From Oscillospiraceae bacterium (GTDB lineage: Bacteria > Bacillota_A > Clostridia > Oscillospirales > Ruminococcaceae), in contig JAFPQL010000098.1 in NCBI GenBank assembly GCA_017414145.1, forward strand, positions 1 through 9,161: a DNA stretch of 9,161 nucleotides, written 5' to 3'. Numbering within the stretch: the stretch's first letter is position 1; each line of letters opens with the position of its first letter. Shown piece after piece: positions 1 through 7,300 of this stretch. Below the pieces are notes generated by a model that saw nothing but the letters and a program-made list of their open reading frames with translations, had not been told where the DNA came from and did not search any database. A program made the position numbers and the translations under genes.

Positions 1-1684
1 AGAAATACGACAGGCAGTCAGACACGAGCTTGCCGCCCTTGTCATGCGGATGATAGTCGTCGGAGAAGTAATCGCCCTGACTGAGATAGCCGCTGTTGAA
101 TGCCTTGGTCAGCGCGTTGTCCATGCTGATGATCGGGATATTGAAGTTCTCGCCGACCGGCACCATCTGTGCCTGGCTGGAGAAGCCGCTCTTTGCGCGG
201 TGAATCAGGATGATGACCGCCGGCTCATTCGGCAGGTCGAGGAAGCGCTTGATGACGCTCTCGAAGCACTTTTTATACATGATGTCCTCGTGGTCGTTGA
301 CGGAGAACTCCACGAACACGATATCCGGATTCTTCGAGATGACATTCGGCTCGCTGCGCACGAGGCCGACGACGGACGAGGTGCCGGACAGACCCGCGTT
401 GACCTCCGTGAAGCCGCCCTTTGCAAAGGTGGACTTGACATAAGAGGAGAACGGCGTCGTGTACTTGCCCATTTCGGTGATGGAGCCGCCCAGATAAGCC
501 ATCGTGAGCTTTTCGCCGTTCTCAGCGGCTTCGAGCTTCTTGACGAGGCGGTAGGTATTGCCCATGCTGTAAATGGAGTCCTTGTAGAACTGCAGTGCGC
601 GGGCATCGGCAGTCTCCTGATACTTGTCCCACTTGTTTTCCTTCGGCGGTTCCACGATTTCGGACTGACCCTTCTCGAACTTTGCACGCTTGCCGATCAG
701 GAATTCCGCCATCATCTCCGCGTCCAGCTGGTTGACCACGCCGCTCTCATTGACATCGGCGCGCTTGATGAAATCCTTGTCGGTGCTGCTCCGCAGGATG
801 CCGCGCTTGGTCAGCGCCAGATCGGTCGCGTTGATTCTGCCGTCTGCATTGACATCGCCGAGGATGAAATCTCCGACCGGCGGCTGGTCGCCGCTGCCCT
901 GACCGCCGTTCTTGAAGAACTCGTCAAGCTGTTCCGCCCAGTATTTGCCCATTTTTTCGTAGCCGCCCGCATTCGGATGCACACCGTCCGCGAGATCGAC
1001 CGACGCGTTGATCGTGCTGTGGATGTCGGCGTAGATGACATTCTTGGAGGCGTAGTCATCCGCGACCTTCTTGATGAGCTCATTGTATTTTGCGATATTC
1101 TGGTTTGTCTGCGAGGAATTGCCGCCCCAGCCCATATTGCCGAGATCCGGAATCGTCGTCAGGAAGATCGTACCGGAGGCCGGCATCTTCTCGCGCAGAT
1201 AGTCCAGCAGCTGATGCAGCCGGTCCTCAGAGCCGTCCAGATGCCCGTTGTTGATGTCATTCGTGCCGATTTGCAGCAGAATGATGTCCGGCGCATACTT
1301 GGTGATGTAGTCGCCGCCCTGCATGGTCTCCAGAATGCCGTTCAGCTGACCCATCCAGCCGCCGGGCAGATTGGTGATCGTGTAGCCGCTGTAGCCGGCG
1401 TGATTGTCGTCGTAGGAGACCTGCTGCCCGTTGTAGTTGAAGGTTGCAGAGTCCTTGCCCTCCGGTCCGACAAAGTCGATGTTGTCATAGCCCTTCTGCT
1501 TGAGGAACTGCCACAGATATTTCCGGTAGCCGCCCTCGTCCGCCATGCCGTAGGTAATGGAGTCGCCGAGCGGCATGATCTTGATCTTGTCAGCCGCCTC
1601 CGCAAATCCGAGATTGGATGTCAGCGCGGTCATGGTCAGCATGGCTGCCGACAGGACCGAGCAGAGTTTTTTCTTGATTCTCAT
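1..1684 (-). CDS. Secreted cellulosomal esterase: CE3-like SGNH domain, dockerin, second SGNH domain (3' end outside window)
   Basis: Partial gene of 561 complete codons that runs off the left edge with no stop. The ATG at 1684-1682 follows an AAGGGAGG ribosome binding site five bases away. A lysine-rich start and hydrophobic stretch form a signal peptide, probably cleaved near residue 30 (A-E-A). Domain 1 (about residues 34-260) is an SGNH hydrolase resembling CE3 acetyl-xylan esterases: PLGDSIT with Ser42, a DDNHAGYSGY segment, GTND at 140-143, and DGVHP with Asp233 and His236. A proline/glycine linker leads to a type I dockerin (about 276-333), whose first loop is DVNADGRINATD and second is DVNESGVVNQLD. 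Domain 2 (about 380 onwards) is another SGNH enzyme: LGGSIT with Ser401, SVND with Asn463, and DDYHPHD with Asp543 and His545. Both catalytic sets look intact. The expected role is deacetylation of hemicellulose outside the cell while docked to a scaffoldin. Substrates are inferred, and pectin or rhamnogalacturonan acetyl groups are possible for either domain. Confidence 0.93.
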   Translation of the reverse strand, partial: MRIKKKLCSVLSAAMLTMTALTSNLGFAEAADKIKIMPLGDSITYGMADEGGYRKYLWQFLKQKGYDNIDFVGPEGKDSATFNYNGQQVSYDDNHAGYSGYTITNLPGGWMGQLNGILETMQGGDYITKYAPDIILLQIGTNDINNGHLDGSEDRLHQLLDYLREKMPASGTIFLTTIPDLGNMGWGGNSSQTNQNIAKYNELIKKVADDYASKNVIYADIHSTINASVDLADGVHPNAGGYEKMGKYWAEQLDEFFKNGGQGSGDQPPVGDFILGDVNADGRINATDLALTKRGILRSSTDKDFIKRADVNESGVVNQLDAEMMAEFLIGKRAKFEKGQSEIVEPPKENKWDKYQETADARALQFYKDSIYSMGNTYRLVKKLEAAENGEKLTMAYLGGSITEMGKYTTPFSSYVKSTFAKGGFTEVNAGLSGTSSVVGLVRSEPNVISKNPDIVFVEFSVNDHEDIMYKKCFESVIKRFLDLPNEPAVIILIHRAKSGFSSQAQMVPVGENFNIPIISMDNALTKAFNSGYLSQGDYFSDDYHPHDKGGKLVSDCLSYF

Positions 1685-1821
1685 AAAATCCTCCCTTGTT
1701 CGGAGCGGGATGTCTTTTTGTATCCCCTTTTCTCGTATCATCCCCTGTAAATCAAACAAAACCGCTTCCCCGGCATCCCTCCTCTTTTCTGATTTCAAGC
1801 CTCTTTCAGTTTATCTGATAC
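1685..1821 (-). promoter_or_regulatory. Proximal 5' leader of the esterase gene
   Basis: These 137 bases lie between the internal hairpin terminator and the esterase start codon. I see no convincing second promoter here. Read on the minus strand, the region is purine-rich. It contains a small hairpin made of GGGAT and ATCCC around an ACAAAAAGAC loop shortly before the ribosome binding site, so some structure near the translation start is possible. A very short open frame (12 codons) follows a GGAGG only one base from its ATG, which is too close to be persuasive. If the promoter at 1988-2016 drives the esterase, this segment is the downstream part of a leader of about 300 nt. Confidence 0.4.
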
Positions 1822-1852
1822 AAAAAGCAGCCGCATTCGGATCTGCGGCTGC
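1822..1852 (-). terminator. Intrinsic terminator or attenuator inside the esterase leader
   Basis: On the minus strand, GCAGCCGC (1852-1845) and GCGGCTGC (1834-1827) form a perfect 8-bp GC-rich stem with a 10-nt loop, followed at once by five T residues (1826-1822). That is the form of a Rho-independent terminator. It lies downstream of the consensus promoter at 1988-2016 and upstream of the esterase start, so it does not terminate any annotated full-length gene. Upstream, TGCGG (minus strand of 1899-1903) could pair with CCGCA in the 5' arm (minus strand of 1844-1848) and compete with the stem, a possible but short antiterminator. It may act as an attenuator or as the 3' end of a small RNA. 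Confidence 0.72.
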
Positions 1853-1860
1853 GCTTGGTT

Positions 1861-1911
1861 TCAGACCGGCGCACACGGGGGCGCCTGCACAGGACATACC
1901 GCATCTGTCAT
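1861..1911 (-). CDS. Possible 16-residue leader peptide (doubtful)
   Basis: A short open frame reads MTDAVCPVQAPPCAPV and stops (TGA) 8 bases before the 5' arm of the hairpin at 1845-1852. That is the usual geometry of a translated leader controlling an attenuator. It is rich in proline (four) and has two cysteines. Against it, the ATG lacks a good ribosome binding site, with only a GGAA nearby, and an open frame of this length arises easily by chance. The end of the frame also overlaps a GGCGC/GCGCC hairpin. I list it as a candidate because of its position only. Confidence 0.2.
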   Translation of the reverse strand: MTDAVCPVQAPPCAPV

Positions 1912-1987
1912 CAGATTCCGACACTTCAGAAATGGATTCCCCTGCAAAACAAAAATTGACCGTGTGTACCTTATATCTATATGTTCC

Positions 1988-2016
1988 ATTATAGCATAGA
2001 ACAAAACGGCTGTCAA
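1988..2016 (-). promoter_or_regulatory. Perfect-consensus sigma-A promoter
   Basis: Read on the minus strand, TTGACA (2016-2011) is followed by exactly 17 bases and TATAAT (1993-1988). A TG one base before the -10 box adds an extended -10 element. Transcription should start near 1981. The next same-strand gene is the esterase, starting about 297 bases downstream, and a terminator-like hairpin intervenes at 1822-1852. No plus-strand gene is served by this site. Confidence 0.85.
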
Positions 2017-2095
2017 GACAAAAAACCGCTTCCTTCCGTATAGGTTTTTATTATCAGCGTTATTCAGCCGGACGGAATCCGGGCGGGTTCTCCGG

Positions 2096-2134
2096 AAAAA
2101 AGCGGAGTCTCCCCATGTGTACGGGAGACTCCGC
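2096..2134 (-). terminator. Intrinsic terminator of the LRR-dockerin gene
   Basis: On the minus strand, GCGGAGTCTCCC (2134-2123) pairs perfectly with GGGAGACTCCGC (2113-2102) around a 9-nt loop, and six T residues follow (2101-2096). It begins 27 bases after the TAA of the LRR-dockerin gene. It should separate that gene from the esterase unit, which therefore needs its own promoter. Confidence 0.95.
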
Positions 2135-2161
2135 GCCTTTATGATACGAAATGTTATGCGG

Positions 2162-3295
2162 TTACGCGCTGAGGATATGGCGCTTGAGCAGGCTGAGATC
2201 AACAGCGGTCAGCTTCTGATCCTTGTTCATGTCGCCGGCCTTCCAGTCCGCCAGATTGGTTTTCGGGACTGCGGTCAGCCAGTTTGCCAGCAGCTTCACA
2301 TCCCGTTCATCGCAGTTGCCGTCCTTGTTGATGTCGCCGATGACCTCCTCATCCGGATCCTGGTGATTCTCGTCAAAGACCATTCTGGCTCTCGACAGGA
2401 ACGGATCGCCGGCGGGCTTCTCCACGCTGTTCCACTTGCTCTCACTGCCGTAGAAGGTAATGGTCGCTGTGGCGGAATTGTCCGTAAAGGTGTAGCCGTC
2501 AATCTTGGTCAGCTTGCCGGAAATCTTCAGATCGGTCAGCTTGTTGCACGCGGCAAAGACGCCGAAGCCCATTGTCGTCGCGCCGTTCAGCTCCGCAGAG
2601 GTCAGGTTGTCGCAGTACCAGAAGGCATTGTCCGAGATCTTGCTGATGCTCGACGGCAGCACGACGGATGTGAGCTTGGAATTGCGGGAAAACGCGCTCG
2701 GCGAGATGTATTTCACCGAAGACGGCACCTTGACATCGCCGGATGCCGTGCGGGCATCCACCAATGCGCCGTTGACGATGACGAGCGGGTCCTTCTGACG
2801 CTGCGCGTCGAGCCACGGGGTTTCCTCAAAGGAGAATTCGCCCGTCTCGACCAGATGATCGGGGAAGTTGACCTCCGTCAGTGCGCTGCACTTCTCAAAG
2901 GTGCGCAGATCCATGGTCTTGAGGCTGTCCGGCAGCGTAACGGACTTGAGGTTCTTGCAGTAGCCGAAGGCGTACTTGTCGATCGCCGTCAGCGTATCCG
3001 GCAGTTCAAGGCTCCGCATCTCGCTGTACTGGAACGCATACATTCCGATGGCAGTGACAGGCAGGCCGTCGATCTGCGACGGGATGACAGTCGGATCGGA
3101 ATCCGTCTTGGCACCGGAAATCTCGATGTGATCGGAATACTTCCGGTAATTCAGCGAGCCGGACGACCCCTCCGTATACGGCTCGTCCGCTGCATAAGCG
3201 CCGGTGATGCTGCCTGCGGAAAGCGGCAGACCGGCGGTCAGAACCGCGGACGCCAAACATGCAGCCGTCCGCAGTGCGCGGGTGGAAGATTTCAT
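2162..3295 (-). CDS. Secreted BspA-type leucine-rich-repeat protein with C-terminal dockerin
   Basis: 377 residues from the ATG at 3295, chosen because AAAAGGAGG lies a few bases upstream and a signal peptide starts there. The frame stays open further upstream, but that part lacks a ribosome binding site and overlaps the promoter. The signal peptide probably ends at A-Y-A, residue 35. Residues about 54-290 are BspA/LRR_5-type repeats of about 23 residues, with L-x-x-V-x-L-P-x-S-L and I-x-x-x-A-F patterns and a tail motif (YGSESKWNSV) usual for the end of such arrays. An acidic spacer leads to a type I dockerin at 320-377: loop 1 is DINKDGNCDERD and loop 2 is DMNKDQKLTAVD, with Gln in place of the usual Gly at position 6. 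There are no catalytic motifs. It is probably a non-enzymatic cellulosome component for binding host, substrate or partner proteins. The repeat and dockerin assignments are firm and the ligand is unknown. Confidence 0.94.
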   Translation of the reverse strand: MKSSTRALRTAACLASAVLTAGLPLSAGSITGAYAADEPYTEGSSGSLNYRKYSDHIEISGAKTDSDPTVIPSQIDGLPVTAIGMYAFQYSEMRSLELPDTLTAIDKYAFGYCKNLKSVTLPDSLKTMDLRTFEKCSALTEVNFPDHLVETGEFSFEETPWLDAQRQKDPLVIVNGALVDARTASGDVKVPSSVKYISPSAFSRNSKLTSVVLPSSISKISDNAFWYCDNLTSAELNGATTMGFGVFAACNKLTDLKISGKLTKIDGYTFTDNSATATITFYGSESKWNSVEKPAGDPFLSRARMVFDENHQDPDEEVIGDINKDGNCDERDVKLLANWLTAVPKTNLADWKAGDMNKDQKLTAVDLSLLKRHILSA

Positions 3296-3385
3296 AGTGA
3301 CCCCTCCTTTTATGTTCAGCCGGCCGCGGCATCGCGCCCGTCCGGCGGCAGTCCCGCCCCTCTCAAGCGAAACTGTATCACTTTC

Positions 3386-3414
3386 ATTATACATGATTCC
3401 GGCGGGAATGTCAA
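3386..3414 (-). promoter_or_regulatory. Perfect-consensus sigma-A promoter of the LRR-dockerin gene
   Basis: Minus strand TTGACA (3414-3409), 17 bases, then TATAAT (3391-3386). The expected start site near 3379 gives a leader of about 85 nt before the ATG at 3295. That leader is very GC-rich (3300-3360) and probably structured, but I see no known riboswitch. The promoter lies downstream of the hairpin closing the toxin/immunity unit, so the LRR-dockerin gene is independently transcribed. Confidence 0.85.
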
Positions 3415-3508
3415 CAGGCAGATGCAAAGAATTTTCGGCGTTTTTGAGGCCCCGCCCGTTTCGTTCCGCACAAAGCCGCAGCGTCCGGTCAGGGGCACTT
3501 GCAGAATG

Positions 3509-3549
3509 AAAGCGGGGACGCCCGTTCTGAGACAGCGCGTCCCCGCTTT
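3509..3549 (-). terminator. Hairpin terminator after the putative immunity gene
   Basis: A perfect 13-bp inverted repeat, AAAGCGGGGACGC and GCGTCCCCGCTTT, with a 15-nt loop. It begins 43 bases after the TAA of the 256-residue gene. On the minus strand the U-tract is short and interrupted (TTTCATTCT), so termination may be weaker than at 2096-2134. The arms carry AAA and TTT on both strands, so it could act in either direction. Confidence 0.75.
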
Positions 3550-3592
3550 GTGCGGTATGATCTTGATTCTGACTGCCGGACGGGAGAAGGCA

Positions 3593-4363
3593 TTACAGGA
3601 AGCAGCGGATGCCGTGCTCCTCCAGCTTTTGCAGCTCCTTCTGAGGCATCAGAAAGGAGTGGGTGTAGGTCTTTGACTTCGACCAGAAGTTCGTTCTCGT
3701 GCAGAGCACGCCGCCTTCCGCCGGCTCAAAATCATAGGAAAAGACCTCAGGGTTCATGATTCTGTCCGGGACAAACCGCAGAACAAGTCCGCCGCTCTGA
3801 AAATCGGAATCAAAGGAGTCAAAGCGGTCCGCACGGATCATTTTCCCGTTTTCGTACTGATAGTACTCACTGTTGATGATGACGCCGTCCGCGAGACTGC
3901 CGTTTCTGCGGAAGGACTCCACGCTGACCGGATTGCCGTCGTCCCCGTACTCGGTCCACTCCATGGAAAGGAAGGTCACAAACGGCTTTCTGCCCGGAAG
4001 CTCCTCCACGCGGTAGTCCGCCAGAAGCTGCTCCGATACGGGAACGGTGATATACCGCTTGGTTTCATCAATCCGGTGCGCCATATGATGCAGGTTTCCG
4101 TCCGTATCAAAATATGCCGCAGCATAGGCCTCCGCGCAGGCGCCCTTCGGAAGATTCTTGTAAAACCGCGGGAACAGCGCTTTTTTTGCCTCGAAGTGCT
4201 GGATGATCCGGCGGCTGCAAAGGTCGGAGGAAAGACACGGGTCCGGAATTTTTGCATACCGGACAGTGTACGCTTCGTCTGAAAGATCCGGCTCATACGG
4301 TTCTATGTAGGTTCTGCGCAGCTCTGCGTATTTTTCCAGCAGCTCCGTTCGTCTGAATTCCAT
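3593..4363 (-). CDS. Putative immunity protein for the RHS toxin; family not recognised
   Basis: 256 residues from the ATG at 4363, preceded by AAAGGAG with seven bases of spacing. The upstream in-frame extension lies inside the RHS gene and is not used. The start is 13 bases after the RHS stop codon and the ribosome binding site abuts that stop, so the two are almost certainly cotranscribed and probably translationally coupled. There is no signal peptide or membrane segment, so it should be cytoplasmic. The N-terminal third looks helical (ELLEKYAELRRTYIEPYEP). The rest alternates short strands and turns such as YFDTDGN, EYGDDGN and YYQYENGKM, suggesting a beta-rich fold. I recognise no enzyme motif or named immunity family. 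The immunity role is inferred from position alone: in polymorphic toxin systems the gene directly after a toxin tip usually encodes its inhibitor. Translation of the frame is secure, the role is likely but unproven. Confidence 0.85.
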   Translation of the reverse strand: MEFRRTELLEKYAELRRTYIEPYEPDLSDEAYTVRYAKIPDPCLSSDLCSRRIIQHFEAKKALFPRFYKNLPKGACAEAYAAAYFDTDGNLHHMAHRIDETKRYITVPVSEQLLADYRVEELPGRKPFVTFLSMEWTEYGDDGNPVSVESFRRNGSLADGVIINSEYYQYENGKMIRADRFDSFDSDFQSGGLVLRFVPDRIMNPEVFSYDFEPAEGGVLCTRTNFWSKSKTYTHSFLMPQKELQKLEEHGIRCFL

Positions 4364-4376
4364 TTGAACGCTCCTT

Positions 4377-7300
4377 TCACGGCAGTGCCATCGGTGAGAT
4401 GAAGTGGTCAGCCGCCTTGATGATGCCCTTGATAAAGTAAAGCATTCCCGCGACATTCAGCTTATCAACCAGTTTGATGCCGGTATCGTGCGGTGTTCCG
4501 GTAATCAGAACATTGACCCACTCATAATAACCGGACTGAACCGGCAAGGAGTGAATTGCTCTGTGGGTCAGCGCGGATATTTCCACGAGATTCGGTTCCA
4601 GATCGGTCAGGCACAGTCTTCTCAGAACCGATGTGACATGCGTCGCACAGACGCTGATCCCGACTTTATCCAGAACATCTCTCGCCGGCTTGGCTCTGCG
4701 ATCCTTCATTGCCACAATGTGATGAATGACCTTTCCGGAGTAGTTTTTACCCAGTTCGATCAGTTCCTCCGCCGCAATCACAATCGCCTGCGCAATCAGA
4801 ATATCACCGGCTGTGATGTCACCCAATGCGGTACTTCTGGTGCCGCTCAAAGAGCCGCTGACAACGGTCTGTCTGATCGTATGTGCAGCACTGATCACCA
4901 TGCAGGTAATCATCGCAGTCGCAATAATGTTGACGAAATTGGCGCTCAGCCATGTCATAAAGGCTGCTTCAAGCTGCGCGCAGAGTGTGTGGAATGTTGC
5001 CATACATCTCTGGAAATCTTCCGACCGGAGCAGCGAATTCATCATGCCGCCGACTGCCACAGCCGCAGCCATATGTCCGCTCGGGTCGATATACTTGACC
5101 GGATTCGCCTGTGCGTAGAGGTACTTGTGCTGCGATTCCGGCTGCATCAGACCGCCCTGATAGGTGTCCAGAGAGGTAAAGGTGCCGGTGCCGGTATCCA
5201 TATAGCGTGCGCGGAGATAGTAGAGCTCGGTTGCGGCGTCATAGGCCTCACCGCAGTAGCGCAGGCTGTTCTCCGTGCTGCCGGACGCGTCGGACAGATT
5301 GCCCCATGCGTCATAGGCATAGGTGTCGGTAACGGTGCCGGCGGCATCCGCCAGCATCCGCACAGAGCCGTGTCCGTCGCAGAGGAAGAAGGAATATCCG
5401 TTGTTCCGGCGCTGTGCGACCGGCTGATCGCCCCGGATATAGGCGCAGAGGAGATTCCGGTTCTGATCGTACTCAGCAAGCACCTGTGTCAGATCGCCTG
5501 TCGGGTCGTTGAGGTAACGGATTTCGCCGTCCGAACCGATTTTTGCGGTACGGTTGCCGGCATAGTCATAGGTGTAGGATTCCGTAATCTGCCGGTCGCC
5601 GTTCTGCAAGGTCGCCTGCACCATCCGGTTCTCCGCGTCGTACACATACAGCGAAGCGCTGCCGTTTCCGGAGACGGAGATCAGGTTGCCGGCCTTGTCG
5701 TACTGATACTTCGTGCTGTTTTCCGACACGAGCTGATTCAGCGCGTTGTACTTGTATGCAGTCTTGCTGCTGCCGGTCGTCCTGGTCAGACGGTTGCCCA
5801 CCTTGTCGTAGGTGTAACTGTCGTGCCGGACGGAAACGCCGTTCAGGCTGACCGTCTCATCCGTCACGCGGTACAGCTTGTCATAGGCGTACTGCACGGT
5901 GCGGCCGGACTGCTCCTCAATTCTGAGGATTTCGCCTGCCTTGCCGAGGGTATAACGGTATTCCTCCAGCACAGTGCCGTTCTGATGCAGCACCTTTTCC
6001 GCGGTCAGGCGGTTCATTTTGTCGTAGACATACCGGACGGTGATGCCGTTTGTATAGCGGATCTCTGTGCGGTTTCCGTTTTTGTCATACACATACGACG
6101 CACCCGCACCGTTCTGATCGGTGATCTGCACCGGACGGTCTGCCGCATCGTAGCCGTAGGAGGTGGTCCCGAACGGGGTCTGCACAGCGCCGATTCTGCC
6201 GCTGCCGTCATAGGTATAGGCGGCAAAAGTGCCGTCCGGATAGTCAATCCGGGTCAGTCCGCCGCTGCCGTCATAGGTAAAGCGGGTGGTGCCGGCAGGG
6301 GTGCTGACCGCCGCAAGGCAGTCCGATGCCGTATAGGAATAGGAGACGGTGCCGTCCGCGGTCGTTCTGGAAGCCAGTCTGCCCGCTGCATCGTAGGTGT
6401 AGGTTGTCAGCTTGCCGCCAAAGTCGGTCTCTGTCAGGATATTGCCGGATTCGTCATAGGTCTTTTCGGACGAATTGCCCGCCGCATCCGTTGTCTTGAC
6501 AACTCTGCTGAAGGCGTCGTACGCATAGGCCGTGGTATTGCCGTTCGCATCCGTCACGGTCGCCAGATTGCCGATCTCGTCATAGGTATAGCGGGTCACG
6601 CCGCCCAGCGCATCCGTGACAGCGGTCAGATGATCGGCGCCGTCATAGGTATATGCCGTCACATAGCCGTTCTGATCGGTCTGCGCGGTGATTCTGCCGC
6701 GGACGTCATACGCGGTGTGCATCGAGGAGCCGTCCGGGAAGGTGATGCCGCTGCGGTTGCCGGCTTCGTCGTAGGTGTAGCGGCAGATTCCGCCGTTTTC
6801 ATCCGTCACGGACTCGACCAGAGACAGCTCGTTGTAGGTATAGGTCGTCGTGCCGCCGTCCGGAGCGGTCACGGAGGTGCTTCTGCCCGCCTTGTCGTAG
6901 GTATACGCCGTGACGCCGCCGTCTGCGTCGGTTTCAGCGATCAGCCGGTAGTTCTTGTCGTACTCGTAGCTGACAGTGCTGCCGTCTGCATCGGTTCTGG
7001 TCAGCAGATTGCCGACCTTGTCATAGGTCATCGTGACGGTTCTGCCGTACCGGTCGGTTGCGGTCAGATTATTGCCCTCGTTGTCATAGGTAAAGGTTTC
7101 GGCGGTGCCGTCCGCGTATGCGATGCGGATGGTATTGCCGAGATTGTCATAGGTGTAGCGGGTCTGTGCGCCGCTTTCGTCGGTTTCCGAGACGAGCTGA
7201 CCCAGCGCATTGTACTCCTTTGACGAGACACGGCCTTCGCTGTCTGTAATCCGGATCAGTCTGCCGCTCTCGTCGTAGTCATACAGCTCCGTCGCGGTGA

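Noticed and set aside
44..1750. Plus-strand open frame of 568 codons opposite the esterase
   Set aside because: The minus strand carries two complete SGNH catalytic sets and a dockerin in a continuous frame with signal peptide and ribosome binding site. The plus frame shows no domain.
1956..1985. Plus-strand promoter-like TTGACC with TATGTT
   Set aside because: The -10 match and spacing (18) are poor, there is no plus-strand gene downstream, and it overlaps the transcribed leader of the much better minus-strand promoter.
3296..3427. Longer start for the LRR-dockerin protein (44 more residues)
   Set aside because: The extension covers the promoter -10 box, lacks a ribosome binding site and would bury the signal peptide. 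The ATG at 3295 has a strong AGGAGG.
2117..3676. Plus-strand open frame of 519 codons across the LRR-dockerin gene
   Set aside because: It runs antisense through the gene, its promoter and a terminator, so it is a shadow of the minus-strand gene.
4404..7223. Very long plus-strand open frame (939 codons) opposite the RHS gene
   Set aside because: It is antisense to the YD repeats. The 63-base period and GC-rich codons keep this frame free of stops. It has low-complexity, repeating content, no ribosome binding site and no recognisable domain.
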